Source: Oenanthe sinensis (Eukaryota > Streptophyta > Magnoliopsida > Apiales > Apiaceae). Taken from it: DNA of 64,000 bases. Made by a program: the position numbers and the translations under genes. Positions within the stretch are counted from its first letter, which is position 1; every line of letters begins with the position of its first letter. A model generated the notes under the pieces. It did no database searches. It worked only from the letters and a program-made list of their open reading frames with translations, and was not told the origin of the DNA. Positions 47,739 to 60,735 of the stretch are shown here, piece after piece. The DNA lies in assembly GCA_028671895.1 (NCBI GenBank), contig CM053796.1:28022860-28086859 (forward strand). The letters run 5' to 3'.

Positions 47739-49094
47739 TTATTTATCCGATAAACTGCAATCATCAAGCCAATCTCCATAAATGAGACTAATCTTCTTAG
47801 ATGATCTCCAATCTAATAGCTTATTTGCCTCGGTAACCTTTGGAGGAGGAGCAACAGTTTCTTTAGAAGGACCTTCGATATTTAAAGGACGTTGGATGTT
47901 CTTTATTGAAATAGAGCTCTTCATCGTCACACCGGGCATTCCCTGGGAGCTAGGCGTCACTAACTCTAATAATAAGACATGAACCAATCAGACAACTAAC
48001 TCTAATAATAAGACATGAACCAATCAGACAGTTAACAGTACAATAATCAAATAATGGTTACTTCAATGAGTATAAAAACAATGCATGGTGTTTAAGTGTA
48101 TGCCGAGGGAGTTAGCATATTACACAGTACAGAAGTTATCTTAATCCAACTATCCATGTAACTGGCAAAGTTTGTCAAGGACTTCCACACTGTACATCAT
48201 AGTACAGTTTTATTGTAAACTATGGATTGGTTGTCTCCTAATATAACAGTAATCTAAACTTAATACTTCAGCTGAACGAAAAATGATTCAGCAAAAAGAG
48301 GAATTCAGAATTAATTTAAATATAAATGTGAACACCATTTTTTGACAATATCTACATACTGGAGAGTAGAATAGAGCAAACAACGAACACATACCTGATT
48401 GCCCATGAGCATAGTAACAGTTCCCTTTGAAAGGGCACTCACCTGTGCTCGCCCAATAGGTGCACAGCTTCGTCTTCAGACATGCAGGCTTTTCGTTTCT
48501 GTTAACTAGCAAAGTATCAGAACAGGTCAAATGCTTATTCAGTCTAGTTTTCCCAGTATCATTTCTCTGCTCCAACATCTGTCCTATGGGTGCAATGCTT
48601 CGCGCAGATATATTCATAGGAAGGTGCATTGCCGCCATCTCAGCGTTATTTGGAATTTGATGAATGAAGTTACACTTTTCTCCAAATCGACATTTTTGAT
48701 CCAAACTAAAATACCTGCAAATTTTCATAGCACGGTTTATTCTTTGATCATGGACATATTCTTTCCAATTTGGTGGGGGCTCATGCAGATCTTCCAAGCC
48801 ATGAGCAAAGGTACATTTCTCGCCATTTGGGCAATTACCACGCATGTGTTTCTCACACAAGCGAGTCTTGTAGAAGATATTGCCAGTTCCTTTATGTACT
48901 AGAGAATCTTGTTGGGACGGAGTTCTCCTTGGATTCATGGGTATGAAAGCAGCAGAATTTGATGTGTGGTCATCATGGCTCCTTGGTCTCTTGAAGGGAG
49001 GAGCGGGCCCATACTGAGATTCCGAACCAGAATATTGCTTTCCTGGTGGATCTCTTCGCTTGGAGCTACCAACGTTTCCAGCAGGGTAACTCAT
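47739..49094 (-). CDS. CCCH-type zinc finger protein, two exons, 308 aa
   Basis: Likely a nucleic-acid (probably RNA) binding regulator. Exon 1 is 49094-48395, exon 2 is 47965-47739, and the intron is 47966-48394. The donor CAG|GTATGT and acceptor TTATTAG|AG join in phase (Gly to Glu codon). Three CCCH fingers are complete: Cys80-Cys88-Cys94-His98 (X7-X5-X3), Cys126-Cys135-Cys141-His145 and Cys211-Cys220-Cys226-His230 (both X8-X5-X3). Fingers 1 and 3 have the YKTRLC and LKTKLC lead-in typical of tandem CCCH proteins. The N-terminus has a basic RPRSHDD patch, and the C-terminal exon ends SLIYGDWLDDCSLSDK. The layout resembles the plant subgroup with Arabidopsis C3H39, from memory. There are no stops or shifts: the only intact-looking host gene here. 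A 36-bp duplication repeats its splice acceptor. Confidence 0.85.
47961..48032. repeat. 36-bp tandem duplication over the 3' splice site
   Basis: Two exact copies beginning TAACTCTAATAATAAGACAT lie side by side, so the acceptor ATTAG|AG occurs twice, 36 bases apart. Only the one nearer exon 2 keeps the frame; the other reaches TGA four codons on. Confidence 0.9.
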
Positions 49095-49745
49095 GCTGTT
49101 CTCAAATAGGAAAGATGCTTAATATTACTAGTTCTGCTGTCGGTATACAAAAAACATGTGGAAGGTAATTGTTTAATTTTTGTTATACTTGCATTGTGTA
49201 CTTATAACTGTAACTAATATGGTAACTGTTATTGATGCTATTCTAACAAACAATAATAAACATAATCATGGCTAACAAGAATAATCTAGGCTGCTCAAAA
49301 GGATTGGCATTTACTGACATGAAGCTAGATCTGTTTGAGTGGGACTTTTTCTAATACAAAAAATGTACAATTAAGTTTTGAGTATGAAATACACAAAAAA
49401 CATACTAGGTCCCTAATCTCCCAATTTAATAACTAAAGTAATTTTTTCATTTTAGGATTTAAGCTGAAGATTGTTTTCTTAGTGATTGAGCTTGACAAGA
49501 GCAAAGCTTGTTGCCTCAAGAATAAACTCATACCCAAAATTGTTAAATGTGATATAAAGCTATTATACAACTGCTGTAATTAGGAATGAAGCTCGAATTC
49601 TAATAGAGACTGTATATTAATTTTGCCGAGATTCGGTCATATATCAAAACTAAAAGCTAATATTGGTTGGTTACACTCACAGTTGAATTAAGGAAGTTAC
49701 AACATGCCCACCCACATATTTTGTAGAATCTACTGTATTCATATA
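49095..49745. other. Upstream region of the CCCH gene
   Basis: About 650 bases before the start codon. It is AT-rich, with no other ORF and no TATA box I would commit to. The transcription start cannot be placed. Confidence 0.4.
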
Positions 49746-49749
49746 CATA

Positions 49750-50840
49750 ACAGCATTAGGCTATCCAATCTACATAGGAAAAATTGGAATTTATCGTAAA
49801 TATATCATACAAATCGGCCAAAAAGTGGTATAGGCGGAAGTAAGAGTAAAACCAAATTTACAACATCAAAAATAATATTAAAGTACATTTGTTTGAGCTG
49901 TCATCACACAATTATTCAACAGAAGGGTAAAAAGTTAAAAGATTATCCCAATTTGGGAATAGTGAGGTTCAGGGTATATTTATATGATAAAATGAATCTA
50001 TGTGGGAAAATTAGAACTAACTGGAATTCGTAACTAATCGGACAAAATTGGCCAAAAACTGGCAGGCAGAATTAGTGATAAAACATTCTAATAAAATTAA
50101 GATTGAATGTTATTCAAGTACATCCTATTAATTCTTCTAATTACCCATTAATCACAAGCACATTAAGAAGATCTAAAAATGCACTAATTTGGGAAAAATC
50201 GAGCTCCAAGGTGTTTTCCTGATAAATTGGATCTACGCATGAGAAAATGGAATTAATAGAAAACCAGAATTAATTAGACAATTTAAGATTCGGCCAAAAG
50301 ATGGCCCGGCAAAACTAACAATTAGAACACTATTATTATGAATTTGAAATAATATTTATCTACATCCGATTAATACTTCCAAATAATCACTACAAGTGTA
50401 AAAAGGTATAAATGCCCTCATTCAAGAATATTCGGCCTTCTAGGTGTATTTTAAAAACTGGAATTGATAGGAAATCTAAGAAGTATAAATTAATGAGATA
50501 AGTTAGCCAAAAATTGGCGTAAATAGAAATATTAATAAAAACATAAAACAAATAAAGTACATCCAGTTTATCCTTTTGATTAACCGATCAATCACCGGAG
50601 GGGTAAGAAAGTTAAAAAATGCCTCGATTCATGAATAATCTAGCACCAAGGTGCTTTTTTAAAGATCAGATCTACGCGGGAAAAATAGAAATTAATCGGG
50701 AATCAAAAAATTCGGAATTAATCACACAAATCAGCCAAAAATTGCCGTAGGCAGAATTAATAATAAAATATTTCTATAAAATTAGAAATAATATCAAAGT
50801 ACATCTGATTTATCCTTCCGATTACCCGATTAATCATGGA
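49750..50840. repeat. Diverged tandem array of ~215-240 bp units, about 5 copies
   Basis: GGCCAAAAA-like anchors occur at about 49815, 50050, 50291, 50505 and 50732. Around each lies the same order: ATCTACG-GGGAAAA, AATTAATCGG, GCCAAAAATTGGC, AGGCAGAATTAATAATAAAA, AAAGTACATC-GATT and ATTACC-GATTAATCA. Copies differ a good deal, so the array is old. It sits 0.7-1.7 kb upstream of the CCCH gene. Confidence 0.75.
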
Positions 50841-52728
50841 TCTTGGACAAGGAAGATGAGAAGATCAAGTATCTTAGTGGGAGTAAAAAAACTAGAGATT
50901 TACAAGCAAGAAAAACAGAACATACCTTATTGTTGATCAAAGTAATCCCAAGGCTTAGGAAAGAATACTTAGTAATGGTTCAGAAGAGCAGCTTAGTACA
51001 GAAGTCCTTGAATAGCCATTTCATATTAATGGAAAGAAATTTTGTCACGAGAATTTGAGAGTGTAAATGTTAGGGTGCACAAATTAGAAGAGGGCCCACA
51101 TGAAATTTTTTGGTTCCGGTTTAGAAAAACATTTTACTTTTTACCTTTTTGTTAAAAATATAACATATAAATATACTAAATAAAAACTTCGACCAACTAC
51201 TTTTAGTTAGAAATTAAACATAATAATTTAAATATAGATTCTTCGCATTAAGCCATTGGCGTACCCTTGCAAATTGACAAGTAACTATCATCTGGATTTA
51301 CATTAGAGGATATAAGATGTATAGCTCATTCTTGCTATATAAATTCTATAAAACAATTAGCTAATCTGATATTCTGATCACATTTAATACAATTTCCTTT
51401 TACCAATTGGGACAAAAGATATATTATCTATATATACCTGATTTTATTTGTAGGTACTTTTCATTTTCTAAGTATTTTTTTCTTTTTGGAAGTTATCTTT
51501 TAGAAGATTCTCGTCAAACTTGTTGGGGCCCAGGGCCCACAGGAATGAAAATTAGCCCAGAAATAAATCTCCATCTTATGGGCAAGGATTCATGTTATGG
51601 ATTTCGCGAGTGTTCCCACTTTATCTATACATATTTCCTAACAGCAATGTACATGAGGAGTTTATACTAGTAGAATATCAAACATGGCATCAACTAGATA
51701 AGAAGTCATAAATTTTAAAGATTAGTGCCATTTAGTGGCTTAAACCAGAACTTGCTTACTACAAGAACGAGTTTGGATATGAGCCCACACTTATAGCTTA
51801 GCTTCTTCAACACGCGATAAGATCATGAAGATCCCCATAAACACTTAGTAAAATTCAAACTGTATTATGATTATCTAATAGCCTCAATACAAGAAAAAAT
51901 ATGCAATTGAAAGTCGAAAATACATATTAATTGTAATGCGTGCTTGGGCTCTCTATCACACAAAAAGAGGTTAACCACAAGTGTTGAGAAAGATAACTCC
52001 TTTATGATTATTTGTTACTAATTAATATTATTCTCGCCAGTGACCTGTGTATGTTTCAAGATTCATATATATAATCACTGGAAAATTTTCAACTTCCTAT
52101 CAAGAACATAATGCAGCAAAAATCTGAACAAGCAGTTGATTATATATAATCGTATGCGCTAATCCGGTAAGGCACTGCAATTTGTAGTAGTAGTAGTGAC
52201 TCTGCTAACAACAACGCAGAAATAGTTTGTAGCAAGATCATAAGTATATAGTCTAAAGACCCATTCGGAAACCAAAATTAGAAGTGCAAAACCAATCTAG
52301 CTACAAGTCAAAATTAACTTATTTGATCTAATATTTGCCAAATAAAAAGTTATAACTCAAAACAGGACCCATACACAGGACTTAATTTCACCTAGCTAGC
52401 AACTTATATTGTTTTAATAGTAAGCTATATAGGAAAGCAAGTCCAATGGTTTCCTTATATGATGTCCTAAGTTAAAATATAAAGAATGTAACAAAAAATA
52501 TTGCTCCAACGGCTCCTTAATCCTTCCTAGTACATATATCGCATACCTTATTTTTAAAGATGTCCTAACCATTCCTTGATTTTTATTAAAAAAATACTTT
52601 TTGTCCTTTCCCATGCTTGTTTTTCCCTTCTCTCCTTTTTTATAATTCAAATATATTAATATTTTAATAATAAGGGAAGAAGATAAGGAAGGTTGTTGGA
52701 GGGCATGTATAAAACTAATGTCCTAAAC
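50841..52728. other. Intergenic DNA, no gene seen
   Basis: Short open frames only, none matching a family I know. A small TAGTAG microsatellite lies near 52188. No repeat boundaries could be set. Confidence 0.5.
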
Positions 52729-53005
52729 TACTCGATTTTTGATGGAATGAAAAAGACATATATGGTAGAATCGTAACCATAGAATACGACCCTTATCGAA
52801 ATGCATACATTTGTCTCATACACTACGGGGATGGTGAGAAGAGATATATTTTACATCCCAGAGAGGCTATAATTGGAGATATCATTGTTTCTGGTGGTAC
52901 AAAAATTCCTATAAAAATGGGAAATGCCCTACCTTTAAGTGTGGTTTGAACTATTGATTTACGTAATTGGAAGTAACCATGGAACCAATATTTTATAAGA
53001 AAGCT
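52729..53005 (+). pseudogene. rpl2: Chloroplast rpl2 insert (exon 1 end plus intron start)
   Basis: The plus strand translates to pieces of chloroplast ribosomal protein L2: [47 protein letters not shown] and [11 protein letters not shown]. After the exon the sequence reads GTGTGGTTTGAACTATTG and TTACGTAATTGGAAG, which I recall as the start of the rpl2 group II intron; its GUGCG start is changed to GUGUG. So a piece of plastid DNA, not spliced RNA, moved to the nucleus. It carries changes such as CGA to TGA near 52738 and an extra GGT, and has no coding function here. The ends are approximate. Confidence 0.85.
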
Positions 53006-53222
53006 CTAGGGAGCTGTTGGACTTAGTCTAAAACATGTCTAGATCATTTTAGCATGACGTTATAGATATTTTCAAATCATGCAAGGGAAACCAATACATT
53101 TAGCTCCATAAGTCATGATCATGTATACAATAAAAATACATGATATATTTTGATATGTATACAATAAAAATACATGATATATTCTTGTATATAATATACA
53201 AGAAAATTGAAAATAAACTTAG

Positions 53223-53410
53223 ATATAATCAAGCCACTTACATGGGCTGGTAAATGCAACCATTGCTGAGTGATCATCATCAGCATCATTTTCATCTTTC
53301 GGGTTGAAACCCAGTACATGTATGACGTTAATTGGGTTCGGGTTGAAGGTGGGTGGATCCAAATAGGTAGATATGGGCATGGAGAACAAATGGTAGCGGG
53401 TAGGGTTCAT
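53223..53410 (-). other. Possible single exon of an unknown gene
   Basis: The minus-strand frame starts MNPTRYHLFSMP and includes INVIHVLGFNPKDENDADDD. It runs into CCCAT|GTAAGT, a strong splice donor, at about 53240. No following exon was recognised. It could be chance or a gene fragment. Confidence 0.25.
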
Positions 53411-55076
53411 AGTAGTTAGAGAAGGATATTAATGAAGTTTCTTGTTTGATTTCCTAACTTTGTATTTTAGGAAAATATTTTCGAGAACACAAAATGCACA
53501 GTTTTTATAACATAATTTCCAAAATCACACTCACAATTGTAATGATCCAAAATGTCTCTCCATAGTTGTGAAGTTTCGTTTTTCTTTATTGTTGAAAACG
53601 CTGCACGAATTAGCGTTTATAAGCTAAAACCCAACTCATCTTGCGTTTTGCCCCTTAAACACAAATTCATCATGTGTTTTGAACTTCAAAAATTTTTAAA
53701 AATAAAAAAATATTGTTCAAGACACTATACAATGTAGCATTTTGAGTAAACGTGACACGGATTAATGTTTTAAGGTATCATTTAGAGCATTTCGTGTTCA
53801 AATTATGTCACATAGAGTCAACACTCAATATTTTCACAGTTAAAATTTTAATTTTAAAGCTGTTTGTAGTTAGTTGTCGGCTTTATGGCGTTAAAATTGG
53901 AAATCGGTATTAGTCACCTTAAAAGAATGTGTTGGTTAACCGGTCTCTTAACTGATAAATGAACGGATTTTATTTTGATTTAAGAAGAAATTAGTTAAAA
54001 AAAAATTTATAAATGTTTAAATTTTAAAAAATTAATATATTTATATTACAAATTTATAATAAATATGGGTTGTATGGTCTTAAATCCATTATAAATCTCA
54101 AATACTCTCTCAAACGTAATAACTACTAAGATTAAATATTAAATAATAACTATATTATTTATTAAATTAAATTACTTCCAATTAATGTTCTGATGATCCA
54201 ATTATTTACAATAAGCTACTTTTATCATATAATTTCGATACTCATCTTTTAAAACAATTAAATTTATAGGTAGAAAGGGTGTTATAAATGGTGCGAATCA
54301 AAATTAGTCGATGAGGCACTGATTAATCAAATAATCGAATAATCAGAATAATTAATTGAATTATTATTGAGAATTAATTTAATATTTTTTTATTATATAT
54401 AATTATGTGTTATACATAGTAAAGATTTGAGTAACTACTTAATAAAATTTTAAAATAAGAAAGAATAAACTTGCAACTTAAATAATTGAATTCATTATAA
54501 AATAATTTAAATATATGTAATTTTTAAATTTAGATTGATTAATTACGATTCTTGACCAATTTATCAGATTTTTGACTGATTTATTCAATTTTGATCGATT
54601 TTATAATAAGCACTTTTTGACCCGGTTAATATAAAATTAGGTCGAAAAATTCCCTTAATATCAATGAATCAGTGATAATCCTGATTAATCACCGCTTTTT
54701 ACTAGTAGAAATATCTTATTAATCAATCATAACTTGGAATAATTAAATAAAGTATTAATTAGATATAAATTATTTTAATTTAACAAATAATAAATAATTA
54801 TTTTTATAAACTTGTCATAAAATTGGTAAAAATTATAATATGTTATTGGTGTATATTTAGTATTTAAATAATTCATGACAAAATAGTTGATTTGATCTAT
54901 TTTATGATATATTCGTTAAATTTTGATTATGTTTTAAATACTTTATATTTTTTAATTAGTGAATTATTTTATTTATAAAAATTAATCAATTTCCCTTATT
55001 TACTAATTAGTATATTTTATAAACTGAAATAAATTTTTCATCCATTATAATATTCATTCTACAAAAATAATGCTCG
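53411..55076. other. AT-rich intergenic DNA, no gene seen
   Basis: No supported ORF or element. ATTAATCA and AATAATTGAATTATT motifs are common near 54300-54800. The last five bases before 55082 form the target duplication of the Tat element. Confidence 0.5.
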
Positions 55077-55081
55077 TTAAA

Positions 55082-55551
55082 TGATATGGGCTAAAAATAA
55101 GTCCTAAAGACACAATTAATGTAGCATTAATTAGACCTGATTTGGTCCAAAAGGGAGACTCATTTAATGAGGCTCGAAACCCTAATTATTAAATAATTTC
55201 GTAATTAATTAATTAGCTAAAGATACAGCTAATTAATTATGTCAATCTACAAGGAAACATATTCCTACATGGAAACTACTTATATCGCAAGAAGGATCCA
55301 GAATCTTTTTAGGAAGTGCCTTACGCATCAAGGTTCCTAAACCTACTCTAATTCTTAGACTCTCTACGTCTATATAAAAAACTTAACCCCTCATTCTTAG
55401 AACTATGTCTGACTTGATTCTCATACGAGCTGAGATACGTAGACATCTTGTAAGGGTAGAATTAAGCTACGAAACACAAGTGCAGCCATTAAATCTCGAT
55501 AAGCTCCGACATACATCACAATTAATACACCCTAATTTTTAATCCACAACA
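55082..55551 (+). mobile_element. 5' LTR of the Tat element
   Basis: It starts TGATATGGGC and ends AATCCACAACA. The TATA box TATATAAA lies at 55371-55378, with the RNA start expected shortly after. Confidence 0.9.
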
Positions 55552-55570
55552 TTTAGCACCGTCTGTGGGA
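55552..55570 (+). other. Primer binding site of the Tat element
   Basis: TTTAGCACCGTCTGTGGGA directly follows the LTR. It resembles the GGCGCCGTCTGTGGG primer site of Tat elements. The matching tRNA was not assigned. Confidence 0.6.
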
Positions 55571-55584
55571 AGACAACATCAACC

Positions 55585-56740
55585 ATGGCAAGAACACAAA
55601 GAACTGATGGAGATACCGTCTTACGTTCACAGTCCCGTAGGATGCTAAAATAGAAAATTGCTTTCTACGAGACTGAACTCAAAGAGCTAAAGAAAAGCTT
55701 AGGTCAACATGACACAAGGCCAGTCGTGAGGCGTGAAGCCTCTGACATCATAGAACTAGATGGAACCCCTCGAGAGAGGAGGAGGGAAACTGCAAGGGCT
55801 GATCCCACTGAGTTACTACCACTCGGAGATCCTGATGATCTGACACCACCGTTTACCGAAGCGATCATGAACGCTCACATCTAAAGAAAGTTGAAGATGC
55901 CCACCATCAAAACTTATGATGGAGCGGGCGATCCAACTAATCACGTAAGAACATTCTCCAATGCTTTGTTGTTATAACCTATCAATGATGCTGTGAAGTG
56001 CAGGGTTTCCCTCAAACCCTGGGGGGCATGGCTCGGTATTGGTATAGCCGGTTGCCCCCCAACTCCATTGGGTCCTTTAAAGAACTCAGCAAGACCTTTA
56101 TAAGCTAGTTTATTAGCGGAAGAGTGCGCGAAAAAAGCTCAGCTTCTCTCACGAATCTGGAGTAGGAAAAGAACGTATCCTTGAGGGACTACTTAAACCG
56201 TTTACCAAGGAAGCCTTGAAGGTACCAGACTTGGATGAGAAAGTGGCTATGATAGCCTTACAATAGGGGACGACTGATCATTACTTCAAGAGATCTTTGG
56301 CCAAGCATCTGCCCGAGAACATGCTCCTTCTCCAAGAAAGAGCAGGGAAATATATTAAGGCAGAAGAAAGCATGAAGAAAACCACTAAATCAGTGGCGAA
56401 ACATGGGAACAATAAAAAGAAGATAAAAGGAAATCAAGGATATGATGTCCGGGACAAGTATTCCAAGACGGATAAGGATTCAAAATCCCCTCCTAAGAAA
56501 AACAACTTGGGACCAAAATTCGTTGAATATGCAAGGCTGAATACGCATCGAAGCCAAATCCTGATGGATATTGAGAGGGATCGAGACTTGAGATGGCCTA
56601 AACCCCTAAAGTCTGATCCTTAGAAGAGACACAAGTATGTGTTTTACCGATTTCATAAGGATACCAGACGTAACACGAATGACTGCAGACAATTGAAAGA
56701 TGAAATCGAATTCCTTATAAGAAGAGGAAAACTTTTTAAG
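55585..56740 (+). pseudogene. Gypsy gag of the Tat element
   Basis: The ATG at 55585 is in a very good context (ACCATGGCA) but the frame stops after 22 codons. Later pieces carry the gag core (KMPTIKTYDGAGDPTNHVRTF near 55900) and a Lys-rich stretch. The degenerate zinc motif FYRFHKDTRRNTNDCRQLKD lies near 56641, where Cys is normally found in place of Tyr. At least six stops and one frame change break it. Confidence 0.75.
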
Positions 56741-59700
56741 TACACTAAAGATGGAAGCTGTGATAGGCGCGATGATCATGGGGGAAACAACGATAGTCGG
56801 GATAGGAATCTCCAGCCTAGAGGACCGGTTATTAATATGATTTTTGGAGGACTCACAACTGCAGAGAGTTCAAGAAACTCAAGAAAAGCATACACAAGAG
56901 AAGTTATGCAAATCATAGGTGAAGTACCTAAACGTGCCAGAATAGAGGTGATCATTTCCTTTAATGACTCAAACTTGGAAGGGATAAAGTTTCACTATGA
57001 TGATCATCTTGTCATAACCCCTTTGATAGGAAATTCAGAAGTAAAAAGAGTCATTGTGGACAACGGAGCATCAGTTGATATCTTATTCTATGATTTCTTT
57101 GTGAAGATGGGGTACAATGATTCCCAACTAACTCCTTCGGATGTTCTAATCTATGGTTTTAATGGAGTGGAGTCAAAAGTAGAAGGAACCATTCAACTAC
57201 CCATGACAATGGGAAGAGAGCCTTGAGAGGCCACTCAGATGCTAACCTTTTTGGTAATCAAAGCATCTTTTACGTACAATGCAATCCTTGGAAGAACATA
57301 CTTTCATGCTTTTAAGGCTGTTGCCTCGAGTTATCACTTGAAAATCAAGTTCCCCATCAGAAACGGCGTTAGGGAGAAAAAAGGAGATCAGGGAATGGCA
57401 AGAAGTTGTTATGTGGCAGTCCTGAGACCCGATGGAGTTGGGGGGCAAGTCCTGCCCATAGAGGACATGGACTCAAGAGAGGGTAAAAAAAAAAGGGAAA
57501 CTAGTTGAAGACTTGGTTCCAATTCCTTTAGTTCCAGGAGAACCTGAGAAGGTCACTTATATTGGGGCCTCATTAAAAGAGTCTATGAAAGAAAAAATAA
57601 CAAAGTTCTTGCAAGAAAATGGGGACTTGTTTGCTTGGACAACCGCTGATATGCCAGGGATTAACCCCGAACTAATCACTCATAAGCTTAACGTGGATCC
57701 AAGATAGAAAACGGTGAAGCAAAAGAAGATAAATTCACTCTAGAAAGGCAAGAAGCCATAAAGCAAGAAGTGGAAAAGCTCCCAGAGGCTGGTTTTATCA
57801 AAGAAATCCAATTTCCCGAATAGCTGGCTAACCCTGTGATGGTTAGAAAATCTAATGGTAAGTGGAGAATGTGTGTAGACTTTACTGATGTGAATGATGC
57901 ATGTCCAAAAGATTGATTCCCTCTTCTGAGGATCGATGCACTTGTAGATGTCACAACAGGATATGAGATGTTAAGCTTCGTGGATGGCTTTAGTGGATAC
58001 AATCAAATCAGGATGCACGAGGGTGACATTGCCAAGGTATCTTTTATCACTGACTTTGGTGTATTTTGTTATCTTGTTATGGCCTTTGGGTTAAAGAATG
58101 TAAGAGCCACCTATTAAAGGCTGGTTAAAAAAATAAAGCATCTTATTGGAAAAACCATGGAGGTCTATGTTGATGATATGCTAGTTAAAAGCCTTGATAA
58201 GGCCGATCACATTGAGCACCTTGGAGAGGCTTTCTAAGTGCTGAAGCACCACAAAATGATGTTAAACCCTGCAAAATGCGCCTTTGGCGTAGGATCAAGA
58301 AAATTCTTAGGAATGATGGTCTCTAAAAGGGGGATTGAGGCCAATCCTGACAAAACTAAGGCTATACTCGACATGGAACCCCAAAAAATGGTAAGGGATG
58401 TCCATAAATTGATAGGAAGAGTTGCGACCCTAGGAAGGTTCGTCTCGAAGCCTGGAGATAAATGCATACCCTTCTTCAAGACATTAAAAAAAGTAAAAAT
58501 TTTGTGTGGACAGAAGAAAGTCAAGCAGTCTTCGAGGAACTGAAGAAATATATGGCTGAAGCTCCATTGTTGGCCAAGCCTAATCCTGAGTACATCTTAT
58601 ACTTATATATGGCCGTATCAGAAAAGGCCCTAAGTGTTGTCCTTATAAAGGAAGGAGAAAAGATTCAAAAACCATTTTATTATGTGAGCAAGGTCTTGCA
58701 TGGAGCGGAACTTAACTACTCCAAGATTGAAAAATTTGTACTAGCCTTAGTGATGGCCTCAAGAAAGTTACGGACCTATATTAAAGCACACAAAATTGAG
58801 GTATTAATTGATCAACCTTTGAGAAACATCATTCATAGTCCCAAGCCAAGTGGAAGATTGATTAAATGGGCCATAGAGCTGGGAGAATTCGACATCAAGT
58901 ATAAGCCTCGAACGGCCGTTAAAGCTCAAGCTCTTGTTGACTTCGTGGTCGAATGTACTATTAACGACCAAGAAGACAGGGGAAAGGAAACAACACATGA
59001 AGAAGAAGGACAAGCTCCTAAAGAATAGTGGGTGCTCAATTTTGATGGGGCATTAAAAATAAAATCTAGTGGAGCAGGCTTGGTGCTACAAAGTCCCGAA
59101 GGATTCGTCATTGGATATGCTATTAAGCTTGACTTTCCAACAACCAATAATGAAGCCGAATATGAATCTCTGATAGTAGGTCTGGGCTTGGCCAATGCAC
59201 TAAATGCCAAATACCTCAAAGTCTGTGGAGACTCGAAGCTGGTTACATCCCAAGTAAATGGGGAGTTTGAAGTAAGGGAAGAAGTCATGGTTAGATACCT
59301 CCGACTAGTAAAAGCTATAATGACTCAATTTGAGGAATGTCAAGTCGAATATGTTCCTAGAGAAGAGAACGTAAAGGCCGATGACTTATCGAAGTTCGCC
59401 TCGTCAGAAGTGGATAAACATATGGGAAGTGTCTAATTCCAAGTCCTGAAAACCCCCAGCATCAACACAAAGCTGGTAGCCCTGATAAACTTGGGAAATT
59501 GCTGGATGGATCCAATTAAAGCCCACCTTCAATCTGGATGGATGCCTGCCAATGCCATGAAAAACAGAAAACTTACTGTGAGGGCATTAAGGTACGCTCT
59601 TATTGATGGAATTACCTATAAAAAATTTGTTGTTATTCCATACTTGAAATGTCTAAGTCTAGATGAAGCCCATGAGGCTTTGAAAGAAGTACACGAAGAA

Positions 59701-60735
59701 ATTTGTGGCCAATACTTGGGGGACAGAGCTTTGGCTCACAAAATCACCCACCTTGGCTTTTACTGGCCTGACTTGCTAAAATATTCAAAAGAGTATGTAA
59801 GAAGATGTGACATATGCCAAATGCATGCACCAGTTGTCAAGCAACCTCCTGAGATGTTGACATCCATCAATTCCCCCATCCCCTTTGCAATGTGGGGAAT
59901 GGACATCCTTGGACCTTTTCCAATGGCTAGCGGACAGAGAAAGTTCCTAATCGTTGCAATTGATTACTTCACTAAATGAATTGAGGCTAAACCACTAACC
60001 AAGATAACCATAAAACAAGTAGGTTAGTTCTTCTGGGGAAACATCATATGTAGGTATGGAATACCACGAATCTTGGTGACGGAAAATGGCACACAATTCA
60101 ACAATAAAGAATTCAAGGAGTATTGCAATGACAATGACATCAATCTACGCTTTACTTATGTTGCACATCCCTAGGCAAATGGGCAGGCTGAAGTAGCCAA
60201 TCGAATCATCCTTGATGGACTTAAGAAAAGGATCGAACATTCTGTTAACACATGGGTAGATGAGCTTTTGCCAATACTCTGGGCCTACAGAACCACTCAT
60301 AAAGTCACTACTGATGCAACTCCATTCTTCCTGGCTTATGGAGCCAAGGCAGTGGTAACAGTTGAAATATCACATGTATCCCCAAGAATTATGGCCTTTG
60401 AGCCTGAGGAAAATGAGGAATGGATGAGGCTTGCGTTGGACTTGATTGATGAAGTCAGAGACAAGGCTCATGTAAAGATCATTGAATATCAAATGAGGTC
60501 ATCTTTCTACTACGACCTAAGGGTTAAATAAAGGTTTTTCAGACAAGGAGACCTGGTCCTCAGAAAAACTGAAGCTTCCGGAGTAGGCCCCAAGGGCAAG
60601 TTAGTCCATAACTGGGAAGGGCCCTACAAGATAAAACAAGTTAAGGGAGGGGGATCATATATCCTTGAAACCCTAGAAAATGATGAAGTGCCAAGAAATT
60701 GGCATGCCTCAAACCTGAAGATTTATTATACTTAA
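56741..60735 (+). pseudogene. Gypsy pol of the Tat element (PR-RT-RH-aRH-IN)
   Basis: Protease: VDNGASVDIL with the active site at 57059-57073. A run of ten A near 57486 causes a frame change. Reverse transcriptase: GKWRMCVDFTDVNDACPKD, then YVDDMLVKS with its catalytic pair intact at 58166-58177. RNase H 1 lies at 58500-58950. The second RNase H (59032-59436) starts WVLNFDGALK and has TNNEAEYESLIVGL, the extra domain of Tat elements. Integrase (59491-60735) has the HHCC finger (HKITH, CDICQ), MDILGPFP and NGQAEVANR, but the middle Asp is Glu (VTENGTQF near 60078). It ends WHASNLKIYYT with TAA at 60735. More than ten stops make it inactive. Confidence 0.85.

Noticed and set aside
48460..48902. 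Plus-strand ORFs of 66 and 123 codons opposite the CCCH gene
   Set aside because: They are antisense shadows of exon 1.
52440..52700. Possible MITE around GCTCCAACGGCTCC
   Set aside because: No terminal inverted repeats or target duplication could be found.
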